64,000 nucleotides of DNA. Source: Ignavibacteriales bacterium. Its GTDB lineage: Bacteria > Bacteroidota > Ignavibacteria > Ignavibacteriales > Ignavibacteriaceae. Below are positions 26,904 to 35,494 of this stretch, piece after piece (the stretch's first letter is position 1; the number at the start of each line of letters is the position of its first letter). Under the pieces are notes generated by a model. That model searched no databases, was not told the origin of the DNA, and saw nothing but the letters and a program-made list of their open reading frames with translations. The DNA lies in NCBI GenBank assembly GCA_016707285.1, contig JADJIA010000001.1, forward strand, positions 620,001 to 684,000, given 5' to 3'. A program made the position numbers and the translations under genes.

Positions 26904-28487
26904 TTAGAACTTAAATTCGTCGATTAATTTCTGAATCTCTGCATTTGAAAGTGTTTTTGGTTGCTCTTCCTGTTTTTTAGGCTGCTCCTGTTTTTTTTCA
27001 ACAGGTCTGGTGGAAGAATATTCCTGATTGATCACAGGGTTGCCTGCACGGGCTCTTAAACGGTCTTCAATCTCGTTTAAAAAACTTTGAGAACGGGTTA
27101 TACTTTCCCCCATGCTTGAAAGTGAATTTCCGTGATTGATCGGATTTACTTCAAAAGCAAGGTGTTTGATGTTCATGAGATGTTTTGCGGAGACATTTTC
27201 AGAAATGATCGATCCACCCCAGGTTCCGGGACCTAAAGTTAATGAGGGGGTTAAGGCGGTGGTATATCCAACCGCACCAATCGAAGAAACCGTGTTGCAG
27301 AGGATTCTGAAAGCGGGTTTTTCAAGTGCAAATTTCATGATAATTTCAGAATCGTTTGAGTGAATCACCATCGTGTGACCAACTCCGCCAAAATTTAACA
27401 GATCAATACATTTGTGGCAGCCTTCAAGCCATCCATCAACTGTGTAAAAAGCGAGAATTGGTGAAAGTTTTTCATAAGAGAGAGCCTCCGACTTACCAAC
27501 TTCCTCACATTCGGCAACAAGCACCTTAATATTTTCAGGCACTGAGAACCCGGCATATTGAGCAATCCACACGGCTGGTTTTCCCACTATTTCAGGATTT
27601 ATTCTTCCATTGGTCAAAATTGCACCGGCGAGTTTTTTCTTTTCGTCGGCGTTGACAAAATAACATCCCGCGGCTTTCGCTTCTCTGATTACCTCTTCAC
27701 GAATCGATGAGTCAACAATCATAGCCTGCTCTGATGAACATAATGTACCGTTGTCAAATGTGGTGCCATATACTATATCAAGCACAGCTTTTTTGATGTT
27801 TGCCGACCGTTCAATAAATGCCGGAACATTACCTGCGCCAACTCCATAGGCCGGTGTACCCGAACTGTATGCTGCCTTAACCATCGGTGTGCTTCCGGTT
27901 GCAAGGATAACTGCAATATTTTTATCACGCATCAATGCTTCTGTTCCCTCAATCGTGGGGTTAGTCAGGCATTGAATCAAACCTTTTGGGGCACCTTCTT
28001 TTTCTGCTGCCGCAGCTAAAATTCTGAGCGCTTCCACAGTGGATTTTGTTGTTCTTGGATGTGGAGATGCCACCATAGCATTTCTGCATTTTAACGAAAT
28101 TATAGCTTTAAACATTGCCGTTGATGTTGGATTGGTAGAAGGCACAAGTGCTGCCACCACTCCCATAGGTTCAGCAATTTTTAAAACTTTTCCATTTGCA
28201 AGACTCTCGATAACTCCACAAGATTTGAGGTCTTTAATCGAATCCCATACATTTTTGGTCGCAAACTGGTTTTTAATAATTTTATCTTCCACCTTGCCAA
28301 AACCACTCTCTTCACATGCCATCTTTGCAAGCTTTTCGGCAGCTGCATACCCGGCATCAGCCATTGCTTTTACTATTCTGTCAACCTGTGACTGTGAGTA
28401 GTGTTTAAATTCCATCTGAGCCGATTTGGCTATTCTTGAGAGGTCTCTTGCTTCTTGAATCGAAAGCAGGTCTTTATCAATATTCAT
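26904..28487 (-). CDS. Acylating aldehyde dehydrogenase with C-terminal extension
   Basis: 527-residue CoA-acylating aldehyde dehydrogenase (acetaldehyde/propionaldehyde type, EutE/PduP/AdhE-N group). Signatures are VVAALVPSTNPTSTAMFKAI, the catalytic Cys in FDNGTLCSSEQ (near residue 250), AYGVGAGNVPAFIE and TLGPGTWGGSIISENVS. After the catalytic core (~residue 475) comes a Lys/Gln/Pro/Glu linker and a terminal amphipathic-looking helix (LSNAEIQKLIDEFKF). That layout resembles encapsulation peptides of bacterial microcompartment enzymes. No shell genes are in the window, so compartment targeting is inference. Confidence 0.85.
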   Translation of the reverse strand: MNIDKDLLSIQEARDLSRIAKSAQMEFKHYSQSQVDRIVKAMADAGYAAAEKLAKMACEESGFGKVEDKIIKNQFATKNVWDSIKDLKSCGVIESLANGKVLKIAEPMGVVAALVPSTNPTSTAMFKAIISLKCRNAMVASPHPRTTKSTVEALRILAAAAEKEGAPKGLIQCLTNPTIEGTEALMRDKNIAVILATGSTPMVKAAYSSGTPAYGVGAGNVPAFIERSANIKKAVLDIVYGTTFDNGTLCSSEQAMIVDSSIREEVIREAKAAGCYFVNADEKKKLAGAILTNGRINPEIVGKPAVWIAQYAGFSVPENIKVLVAECEEVGKSEALSYEKLSPILAFYTVDGWLEGCHKCIDLLNFGGVGHTMVIHSNDSEIIMKFALEKPAFRILCNTVSSIGAVGYTTALTPSLTLGPGTWGGSIISENVSAKHLMNIKHLAFEVNPINHGNSLSSMGESITRSQSFLNEIEDRLRARAGNPVINQEYSSTRPVEKKQEQPKKQEEQPKTLSNAEIQKLIDEFKF

Positions 28488-28729
28488 TGTCTTCCTTGGA
28501 AAAAATCTCGTCTCGAAATATATCTAATATTAACCAAACTTTCAAGAATGTGGGGGGAATTATCCTAATTTAAACAAATTCAATATCCAGCAGATATCCA
28601 AACCCTGTAGGAAATGGAGAATTCATATGATCTCTTCTGCCGGCCCTCAGACTGAATGTGATATCTACTCACAGCCCCCCGAATGAATTTCCCGCTGAAT
28701 CGGGACTATTGGGTTGGTTTCCTAACTAA

Positions 28730-28793
28730 GATACTCCGCTACTCTGCTACTTCGATACTTCGCTGCTTCGATACTCTGCTACTCCGATTTTCC
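28730..28793. repeat. Degenerate tandem octamer array, 8 units
   Basis: Eight consecutive 8-bp units: GATACTCC, GCTACTCT, GCTACTTC, GATACTTC, GCTGCTTC, GATACTCT, GCTACTCC, GATTTTCC. Period is exact and sequence is degenerate. The same period occurs at 36555 and 53898. Confidence 0.85.
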
Positions 28794-28854
28794 ACTACTA
28801 TTTCAAAAACATAACTCAAACAAAGATTTTGTTATCAATTTGTCAGGTGATGGG

Positions 28855-28876
28855 AGAAGTTTAAATTTAAACTTCT
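28855..28876. promoter_or_regulatory. Perfect 22-bp palindrome upstream of queF
   Basis: Half-site AGAAGTTTAAA is followed directly by its reverse complement, ending 57 bp before the queF start. It could be an operator for a dimeric repressor or a small hairpin. There is no T-run suggesting a terminator. Confidence 0.45.
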
Positions 28877-28933
28877 GATTTTTGAATTAATCACAAGGTT
28901 CTCTTGTTAAGACTGAAAAAGAAAGGTTGGTAA

Positions 28934-29299
28934 TTGGAAGATAAATTAACTCTTCTTGAGGTGTTTGACAATATAAACTCTCATAGAAACTATAGAATTG
29001 TTCATACAGTACATGAATTTACTTCGGTTTGTCCCAAAACAGGACATCCTGATTTTGCAACGATGGAGATTGAGTATATCCCCGAAAAATTTTGTGTTGA
29101 ATTAAAGTCATTAAAACTTTATCTGCAATCATTTAGAAACGATGGTATTTTTTACGAAAATGTGACTAATCGAATTGCTGATGATCTGATTGGACTTCTT
29201 CAACCCCGATACTTCAGGTTAACTGCAAATTTTTCAGTCCGCGGAGGATTATCTTCTGATGTTGAAGTTGAACACATTGCAGATGGATTTGAAGAGTAA
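28934..29299 (+). CDS. queF: NADPH-dependent 7-cyano-7-deazaguanine reductase
   Basis: 121-residue short (YkvM-type) QueF, reducing preQ0 to preQ1 in queuosine synthesis. Conserved signatures are HEFTSVCPKTGHPDFATMEIEYIPEKFCVELKSLKLYLQSFRNDGIFYENVTNRIADDL, including the active-site Cys (CPKTGHPDF) and the QueF motif E-KSLK-Y--S-R. An in-frame stop (28931-28933) lies immediately upstream, so translation must start at the TTG at 28934 or later; the TTG gives the normal length. An AAAGG lies 7 nt upstream. glnD follows after 7 bp. Confidence 0.93.
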   Translation: MEDKLTLLEVFDNINSHRNYRIVHTVHEFTSVCPKTGHPDFATMEIEYIPEKFCVELKSLKLYLQSFRNDGIFYENVTNRIADDLIGLLQPRYFRLTANFSVRGGLSSDVEVEHIADGFEE

Positions 29300-29306
29300 A
29301 TAAATT

Positions 29307-31868
29307 ATGAACTCCGGAGACCCTGAAAAATATAATCTAAAAGGTTTCATTCCTGAATTTTTTCCACCGGAAGAAGTTATCAAAAATGGATTGGGGTGCT
29401 CCTACAGATTTAGTCTCGAAATTGAAAGACTAATCTCCACAGTTAAAGGCTCCACAGATCTTGACTTTGCAGTGGTCTCCGGAGGTTCACTTGCCCGCAG
29501 GGAACTTGCTCCCTGGTCTGATATCGATATTACCATTATCTCAATCGACAGTCGTAACGACGCAGATCAAATCTCCTCTTTTATTACTGGATTATGGGAT
29601 GTTGGACTTGAAGTTTCCCATACCGTAAAAGAATTATCTGATATCCAAAAATATTCAGACTCCGATCTTCATGTTTTCACTTCACTTCTTGAGACTTCAT
29701 TTATTTGTGGAAGTTTTGAGGTTTATGAAAAATGGCTGCAAACTCTTAAATCGGTTTTTACTGTTGAGCTCAAAATGAACCTCTTTGGAGAGTTTGTTGA
29801 GGATATGAAAAACCGGTATGAAAAACATGGTTCATCCAGCAAAATGATTGAGCCTAATGTTAAACTTTCCAATGGTGGACTCAGGGATTTCCAACTTTTA
29901 CAGTGGATTTATATCCTCGCAAATGCTCAACCTTTTCTTCAGATCGACGGACTTTCACAATCAGAACATTTTATAAATTCGATATTTGAAGAAAAACCGT
30001 TCCCCGTAAATGAAATAGCCCGTCTTCTAAAAAGTTACAAATTTCTCATGACCGTGAGAAATATCTTACATCTTAATTCAGGCAGAAAAACAGACAGACT
30101 CGATTTTGAAGCACAAATTGAGGTGGCGAGGCTTCTGAATTATGAAAATGGTTATAAAGGGTTGATGAAGGACTATTATAATGCAACGGGGATTGTAAAC
30201 AGATTTCTTAAGTCCTTTATAAAACGATACCGTAAAATTCTTTTCCCACTCCCTCCGTCCTCTCTCGAAATAAACCTTGACAATACCTTTTATCTTCTCG
30301 GTGATGTGCTCTATACGAGGACTGAAGATGTTTTAACTTCTGATCAGATTATAAAAGCATTTTATTTTAAGGCTGATCAGGCGGCATTTTTTGATGAAAA
30401 ACTCAGGTCTCAGATTGTTAACAGTCTCGATAAAAATGAGATTGAACGGACAGCGGAAGTTACCACATATTTTAAGAAGTTGTTACAACACAAAGATAAT
30501 GTTGGATCAACTCTCGCTTCGATGCACGAACTGGGTGTTCTTGGGGCGTTAATTCCGGAATTTGAAGATTTTGCCGGTTATATCCAACATGGAGTTTACC
30601 ACAGCTACACTGCGGATGAACATACAATTATTGCGATAATGAATGTTGAAAAAGTGCAAAATGAAAAATCGGTACTTGGAAGGCTCTTTAATACAATTGC
30701 CAAAAGGGACCTTTTGTATCTGGCAATTTTATTTCATGACATCGCAAAACCGATAGACCTTGAGGGGCATCATATCCTCGGTGCTGAAATTGCCGACTCC
30801 TTTATGCAGGATTTTGGATATACAGATAAAGATATTGAAAAAGTAAAATTTCTTGTAAAAAATCATCTTCTTATGGCTCACACCGCCTTCCGAAGAGATC
30901 TAAACTCACCCGAAACTCTGAATCATTTTGTTTCGGCTCTTGGCACTCTCGAAGAACTTGACCTGCTTTACTTGCTCACTTATGCAGATCTTTCCGCCGT
31001 TAACAGTGCGCTTTGGACATCCTGGAAAAATGAGCTGTTAAATGAACTTTACCGGAAAACAAGAGAGATGATCAGTGAAGAGATTCCGGCGGAAGAGTTG
31101 TTATATCAGTCGGCTTTCCCACTCCCCCACAAAATAATGGAGCACTCAAACAACATTTCCCATGAACATGTGAAATCGCATATCGATTCATTTGAAGATC
31201 TCTCCTATGCCAACTATTTTTCAGAAGAGGAGATGGCACAACACATTGAAGAGATTGTTTCGGGATCACAAATCTCTGTTATTTTTAAACAACTTGACAA
31301 TTTTACCAATGTTACGATAATCACTTTTGATGCTGAATCCCTCCTGGCAAAGTTGTGTGGTGTCTTTTTGATCAACGATGTTAATATCCACGATGCAAAA
31401 ATTTTCACAAGAAAAGACAGTATCATCATCGATAACTTTAATGTTTCCGATTTTAGAACCAACTCAACCGTTGATGAGACTAAATTTGATAAAATTCGGG
31501 CAGATTTTGTGAGCATGGAACAGGGGATGTTACAACTCTCGAATGAGCTTAAAAAACATAAATCAAAATGGTGGCGACTCGAGACCAAATTCTTCAAAAA
31601 ACAGGGGAAAATATCGATAAAGTTTGAGGAATCTGAAAAATATACAATCATCGACATCCACTCCCCCGATCGTCTTGGTTTTTTATATAAAGTGACCACA
31701 AAATTGCACGACCTGGGGCTTGTTATCTATTTTGCCAAAATTCTCACTATGGGAAGTGATATTGTGGATTCATTTTATGTGCTTGACGCAAAAAAGAAAA
31801 AGATTTCCAAAAACTTTTATCGTGTTATCAGTGATGAACTTAATTCATGTATTGAAGAGATTTTATAA
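29307..31868 (+). CDS. glnD: GlnD-type (protein-PII) uridylyltransferase
   Basis: 853 residues with the full GlnD architecture: a nucleotidyltransferase domain (~20-150) with SGGSLARRELAPWSDIDITI; a GlnD-PII helical region (~150-330) with NVKLSNGGLRDFQLLQWI; an HD domain (~430-560) with HTIIAI and LFHDIAKPIDLEGHH; and two ACT domains near the C-terminus (~665-735, VTIITFDAESLLAKLCGVFL, and ~775-850, YTIIDIHSPDRLGFLYKVT). It is expected to uridylylate and deuridylylate a PII protein according to glutamine level. No glnB or amtB is in the window. Confidence 0.85.
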   Translation: MNSGDPEKYNLKGFIPEFFPPEEVIKNGLGCSYRFSLEIERLISTVKGSTDLDFAVVSGGSLARRELAPWSDIDITIISIDSRNDADQISSFITGLWDVGLEVSHTVKELSDIQKYSDSDLHVFTSLLETSFICGSFEVYEKWLQTLKSVFTVELKMNLFGEFVEDMKNRYEKHGSSSKMIEPNVKLSNGGLRDFQLLQWIYILANAQPFLQIDGLSQSEHFINSIFEEKPFPVNEIARLLKSYKFLMTVRNILHLNSGRKTDRLDFEAQIEVARLLNYENGYKGLMKDYYNATGIVNRFLKSFIKRYRKILFPLPPSSLEINLDNTFYLLGDVLYTRTEDVLTSDQIIKAFYFKADQAAFFDEKLRSQIVNSLDKNEIERTAEVTTYFKKLLQHKDNVGSTLASMHELGVLGALIPEFEDFAGYIQHGVYHSYTADEHTIIAIMNVEKVQNEKSVLGRLFNTIAKRDLLYLAILFHDIAKPIDLEGHHILGAEIADSFMQDFGYTDKDIEKVKFLVKNHLLMAHTAFRRDLNSPETLNHFVSALGTLEELDLLYLLTYADLSAVNSALWTSWKNELLNELYRKTREMISEEIPAEELLYQSAFPLPHKIMEHSNNISHEHVKSHIDSFEDLSYANYFSEEEMAQHIEEIVSGSQISVIFKQLDNFTNVTIITFDAESLLAKLCGVFLINDVNIHDAKIFTRKDSIIIDNFNVSDFRTNSTVDETKFDKIRADFVSMEQGMLQLSNELKKHKSKWWRLETKFFKKQGKISIKFEESEKYTIIDIHSPDRLGFLYKVTTKLHDLGLVIYFAKILTMGSDIVDSFYVLDAKKKKISKNFYRVISDELNSCIEEIL

Positions 31869-31920
31869 CGCAGATGGATTATGTTTTTAAAACAATTCAA
31901 AATTAAACTTTTATAATTTT

Positions 31921-32757
31921 ATGAAAAATAACTCAGCTCCAATCGGAGTTTTTGATTCCGGTATCGGTGGGCTCACAGTGGTTAAACATCTAATTGATGC
32001 CCTTCCAAACGAAAACATTGTCTATTTTGGCGATACTGCCCGCGTCCCATACGGTTCAAAATCGAACGATACCGTTATTGAGTATTCAATCCAAAATGCT
32101 GCATTTTTGATGGAGTTTGGAGTTAAGGCTATTGTTGTTGCCTGCAACACTGCTTCATCGGTAGCGATGGAAAGTCTGCGGGAAAAATTTGCCATTCCTG
32201 TAATTGGAATGATTGAACCGGGAGCAAAATATGGACTCGGTTATACTTCTACAAATAAAATTGGTGTAATCGGTACCCGCTCAACCATCGGTAACAATGC
32301 CTATTCTAAAAAGATTAAAGAAATTAATTCTGAAGTGGAGGTTTTCGAAAAAGCCTGTCCACTTTTTGTTCCTTTTGCAGAAGAAGGCTGGATAGACCAT
32401 CCGGCAACTATCGCCGTGGCTGAAGAGTATCTGGAACCACTTAAAAGCGCCGGAATCGACACACTTATTCTCGGTTGCACCCACTACCCTATCTTAAGGA
32501 ATGTTATACAAAATGTTGTTGGATCAACTATTAAACTCGTGGATTCCGGAATTGCAGCTTCCTATTCCGTGGTTAAAGAACTAACCGAAAAAGACCTTCT
32601 AAATACATCTAATTCACCCGGCACTCAACTGTATTATGTAAGTGATGTTCCAACCACCTTTAAATTTGTAGCTTCTCTTTTTCTTGGAAAAGATATTTAC
32701 AATGTGAAAAAAGTTGAAACTGACTACATTTCCTCCCTCTTTAGTATCAATAAATAA
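31921..32757 (+). CDS. murI: Glutamate racemase
   Basis: 278-residue Asp/Glu racemase supplying D-glutamate for peptidoglycan. PIGVFDSGIGGLTVVKHL is at the N-terminus. Two catalytic cysteines lie in VVACNTASSVAM and LILGCTHYPIL, with YFGDTARVPYGSKS between. Length is normal. It starts 52 bp after glnD. Confidence 0.95.
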   Translation: MKNNSAPIGVFDSGIGGLTVVKHLIDALPNENIVYFGDTARVPYGSKSNDTVIEYSIQNAAFLMEFGVKAIVVACNTASSVAMESLREKFAIPVIGMIEPGAKYGLGYTSTNKIGVIGTRSTIGNNAYSKKIKEINSEVEVFEKACPLFVPFAEEGWIDHPATIAVAEEYLEPLKSAGIDTLILGCTHYPILRNVIQNVVGSTIKLVDSGIAASYSVVKELTEKDLLNTSNSPGTQLYYVSDVPTTFKFVASLFLGKDIYNVKKVETDYISSLFSINK

Positions 32758-32807
32758 CATTTTATTTTACTAAAGTAAATAAATTTTCCCAATTCATTGA
32801 TTTTCTA

Positions 32808-32838
32808 TTGCACAGTATTCTGTGCTTCTTTATATTTG
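32808..32838 (+). promoter_or_regulatory. Bacteroidota-type promoter of the porin operon
   Basis: TTG (32808-32810), 20 bp, TATATTTG (32831-32838): a full match to the -33/-7 consensus. The transcription start should be near 32845, about 59 nt before the ATG. Confidence 0.75.
32810..32825. promoter_or_regulatory. Operator-like palindrome inside the promoter
   Basis: GCACAG-TATT-CTGTGC is an inverted repeat lying in the spacer between -33 and -7, where a bound repressor would block RNA polymerase. Confidence 0.5.
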
Positions 32839-32903
32839 CTATTGCTATTTAGACTTAATCTAAATATAAATCAAGAATCTAATAATTTCACAAAAGAGTT
32901 ATC

Positions 32904-33977
32904 ATGAATAAAATCAACAATCTAAAATTTTCGTTACTTATTTTTATATTTGCGATCCTTACCGTAAATGCGCAGGATGATTTTTTCACCCCAACTACCA
33001 CTGTCGGGGGTTATGGTGAACTTCACTACAACAACAACACTTTTACATCAAAAAAAGCAGAAAAAAAGATGGATTTCCATCGATTTGTTCTCTTTTTCTC
33101 TCATTCATTCACAGAAAAATGGTCATTTAAAGCCGAACTTGAGATTGAACATAATTTTGTGAGTGGTGGGAATGGTGAAGTTGAACTTGAACAGGCATAC
33201 ATCAGCTATCTCCCCTACGACTATCTTGGGTTTAAGGCGGGTGTGGTTCTGGCACCAATCGGAATCATCAATGAAATTCATGAACCTCCCACATTTTTTG
33301 GAGTGGAAAGACCTGATTACCACAATGCCATCATTCCAACCACATGGTTTGGTAATGGTGCTGCAATATTTGGCAGTTACAAAGGTTTAGAATATACATT
33401 TAATGTTATGGAAGGTTTGAACAACGAAAAATTCACTCCTGCATCCGCATTAAGAAGTGGCAGGAGAAAAGGTTATATGCCAGACGCTACTGATTTTATG
33501 TACTCCCTCAGAGCAGACTATACTGTAATCCCGGGGCTTAAAGCAGGTGCATCGGTTACTTATAACAAAGCAAGAGGTGACTCAACCACGATGGAATTTA
33601 ATCTTGTTGAATTACATGCTCAGTTTAGAAAAGATGGTTTCCATGCCGTTGCAGAGGGTGCCCAAATCAGCTATAACTCAGGAAGAGTGGAATCTTCTAC
33701 AGGATATTATTTTGATCTCGGATATGAAATAAACAGATTATTCAAGTCAGAATGGAAATTTATCCCGTTTGTCAGATATTCCTCTTATAACACTGCATCC
33801 TCGGTGAGAACAAATACCCTGAATCCTGACAGTTATGCTTATAACCAAATCATGTTTGGGATCAATATTCTCCCGGTTGATAATGTTGTAATCAAAGCGG
33901 ATTTTAGCTCTAAAAAGAGGAAATCTGACGATGACGAAACAAAATCATTCAACCTCGGTGTAGGATACATGTTTTAA
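32904..33977 (+). CDS. Porin-like outer-membrane beta-barrel protein
   Basis: 357 residues, signal peptide (to TVNAQ, ~24), then an alternating beta-strand pattern typical of 16-stranded porins: VGGYGELHYNN, FHRFVLFFSHSFTEKWSFKAELEIEHNF, GEVELEQAYISYL, GFKAGVVLAPIGIINEIHEPPTFFGVERPD, and a terminal aromatic FNLGVGYMF. It resembles OprO/P-type or related porins of this phylum. It is the first gene of an operon with an FMN-binding protein (2 bp gap) and a small membrane protein, suggesting a role in uptake or in electron transfer across the envelope. Confidence 0.78.
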   Translation: MNKINNLKFSLLIFIFAILTVNAQDDFFTPTTTVGGYGELHYNNNTFTSKKAEKKMDFHRFVLFFSHSFTEKWSFKAELEIEHNFVSGGNGEVELEQAYISYLPYDYLGFKAGVVLAPIGIINEIHEPPTFFGVERPDYHNAIIPTTWFGNGAAIFGSYKGLEYTFNVMEGLNNEKFTPASALRSGRRKGYMPDATDFMYSLRADYTVIPGLKAGASVTYNKARGDSTTMEFNLVELHAQFRKDGFHAVAEGAQISYNSGRVESSTGYYFDLGYEINRLFKSEWKFIPFVRYSSYNTASSVRTNTLNPDSYAYNQIMFGINILPVDNVVIKADFSSKKRKSDDDETKSFNLGVGYMF

Positions 33978-33979
33978 TC

Positions 33980-34525
33980 ATGGCTCCACAAATCATGACT
34001 TTAACCCTCATGATGTGTGCCGTTTCCTGCCTGTTTTTTAACCTGAACGGGCAGGATATCCGGCAAACTACCGAGGCAATACTCAAACAGGAACTTGGAA
34101 AATCGATTTCCATCGCCGAAGATAAATTCACCATCCCGGCAAAAGCGAAGAAAAATGCCGAGTCCTCTGCAAAACAAAAGTTTTTGAACGATTTTATCTA
34201 TATCTATAAAGTCTCTGAAAAGGGGAAAATTAAAGCTTATGGATTTCTCGACAATGTGAAAGGTAAAGCAATGCCAATAACTTTTCTCGTTGTTTTTAAT
34301 ACAAAAGGAGTTATCCTCTCATCTCACATTGTAAAATATCGAGAACAATACGGTGGTGAAGTTGCTTCAAAAGACTGGAATAAAGATTTTAAGGGGAAGG
34401 ATGCCGGTTCTGATTATACGGTCGGGAAATCGATTGATGCAATCTCAGGAGCTACAATATCAGCAAATTCGGTCTCCAAAGGGATTAAAAAACTTGCTAT
34501 ACTCTTTAAAGAAATAATCAAATAA
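33980..34525 (+). CDS. Exported FMN-binding domain protein
   Basis: 181 residues with an N-terminal hydrophobic signal (to LNGQ, ~25) and an FMN-binding domain at ~85-178 (IKAYGFLDNVKGKAMPITFLVVFNTKGVI, YGGEV, SIDAISGATISANSVS). The SGAT threonine is the site of covalent FMN attachment by ApbE in RnfG/NqrC-like proteins. The remaining N-terminal stretch is helical. It is probably a periplasmic flavin electron carrier. ApbE is not in the window. Confidence 0.8.
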   Translation: MAPQIMTLTLMMCAVSCLFFNLNGQDIRQTTEAILKQELGKSISIAEDKFTIPAKAKKNAESSAKQKFLNDFIYIYKVSEKGKIKAYGFLDNVKGKAMPITFLVVFNTKGVILSSHIVKYREQYGGEVASKDWNKDFKGKDAGSDYTVGKSIDAISGATISANSVSKGIKKLAILFKEIIK

Positions 34526-34541
34526 TAATTTTGAGAAGTGT

Positions 34542-35042
34542 GTGAACATTAAATTACATCAACTGCCAAGGGATTTTAAGATATTCCTCGCGGCATTCAT
34601 AATTCTTTTATCTTTTGCGGTGGTAACAGGACTTGCATTCTTATACCACACCACAAATTATAAACCCGATTCAGCGGTTGAACATTTTAATGGCTCGGAA
34701 CCGACTCAGGATTCCGATTTTGAAATCCCCGAAAAATATGCAAAACCCGTAAGTGAATTATTGATCACAATTCACAATCATTTTTTTGGATTTGCATTTA
34801 TTTTTCTTGCCCTGGGAACAATCTTCTACTTCAACTCCACAATTACCGGCTTCTGGAAAGGTCTCCTCATCACAGAACCACTCTTCTCAACTCTCTTCAC
34901 CTTTGGTGGTATTTGGCTTGTTCGTTATATCCATCCGGGATTTATCTACCTGACCGTAATCTCCTCAACCCTGATCTACCTCTCCTTTGCCGTCATGGCG
35001 GGGGTGGTGTTATATGAACTTCTGATTAAGAAGAGTGTATGA
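34542..35042 (+). CDS. Small membrane protein of the porin/FMN operon
   Basis: 166 residues from a GTG (weak GAGAAG upstream), with four hydrophobic helices at ~14-35, ~77-95, ~102-125 and ~133-158. An extracytoplasmic loop follows helix 1. Histidines occur in TIHNHFFGF and RYIHPGF at membrane edges and could ligate heme or a metal, but no known cytochrome motif is present. Family not recognised. The tight operon with an FMN-binding protein and porin suggests a membrane partner that passes electrons to the flavoprotein. Confidence 0.65.
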   Translation: MNIKLHQLPRDFKIFLAAFIILLSFAVVTGLAFLYHTTNYKPDSAVEHFNGSEPTQDSDFEIPEKYAKPVSELLITIHNHFFGFAFIFLALGTIFYFNSTITGFWKGLLITEPLFSTLFTFGGIWLVRYIHPGFIYLTVISSTLIYLSFAVMAGVVLYELLIKKSV

Positions 35043-35044
35043 TT

Positions 35045-35494
35045 GGCCCCGCAAGGGGTCATGTATGGGTAGAATAACGAATTCATAAATGGTTTTGGCC
35101 CCGGAAGGGGTCATGTATGGGTAGAATAACGTATTCGTAAATGGTTTTGGCCCCGGAAGGGGTCATGTATGGGTAGAATAACGAATTCATAAATGGTTTC
35201 GGCCCCGGATGGGGTCATGTATGGGTAGAATAACGTATTCGTAAAGGGTTTGGGGGTTGGGTGTTTGGGTAAACACCCACCCCACATTTTTGTCGGCCCC
35301 GGACGGGGTCGCCTATGGGTAACAATCATCAAACAAATCAAATTATCGGCCCCGGATGGGGGGTTGCGTATGGGTAGATGTATTTGGGTAAAACACCCAC
35401 CCCACATTTTTGTCGGCCCCGGACGGGGTCACGTATGGATAACAATCGCCAAACAAATCATATTATCGGCCCCGTAAGGGGTCATGTATGGGTA
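35045..35494 (+). repeat. REP-like hairpin array, left side, 8 copies
   Basis: Copies begin at 35045, 35097, 35149, 35201, 35295, 35348, 35415 and 35468. Each is a hairpin GGCCCC(NNNN)GGGGTC with a mostly GNRA-like or GGAY loop, followed by a tail ending ATGGGTA(G). The first four are exact 52-bp tandem units alternating between two spacer variants (ACGAATTC / ACGTATTC). The last four form two 120-bp composite units containing CACCCACCCCACATTTTT. The array begins directly after the stop codon at 35042 and ends 5 bp from the transposase stop. Confidence 0.9.

Larger units (their letters stand above)
28488..28933. other. Intergenic region with octamer repeats and a palindrome
   Basis: 446 bp between divergent aldh and queF. 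It contains an 8-unit octamer array (28730-28793) and a perfect 22-bp palindrome (28855-28876). The rest (28560-28725) shows nothing I can identify. Confidence 0.6.

Noticed and set aside
28800..28933. preQ1 riboswitch upstream of queF
   Set aside because: An AAGGTTCTC and an A-rich tract are present, but no class I or II pairing pattern can be formed.
35111..35477. ORFs on both strands in the left REP-like array
   Set aside because: They simply translate the repeat units.
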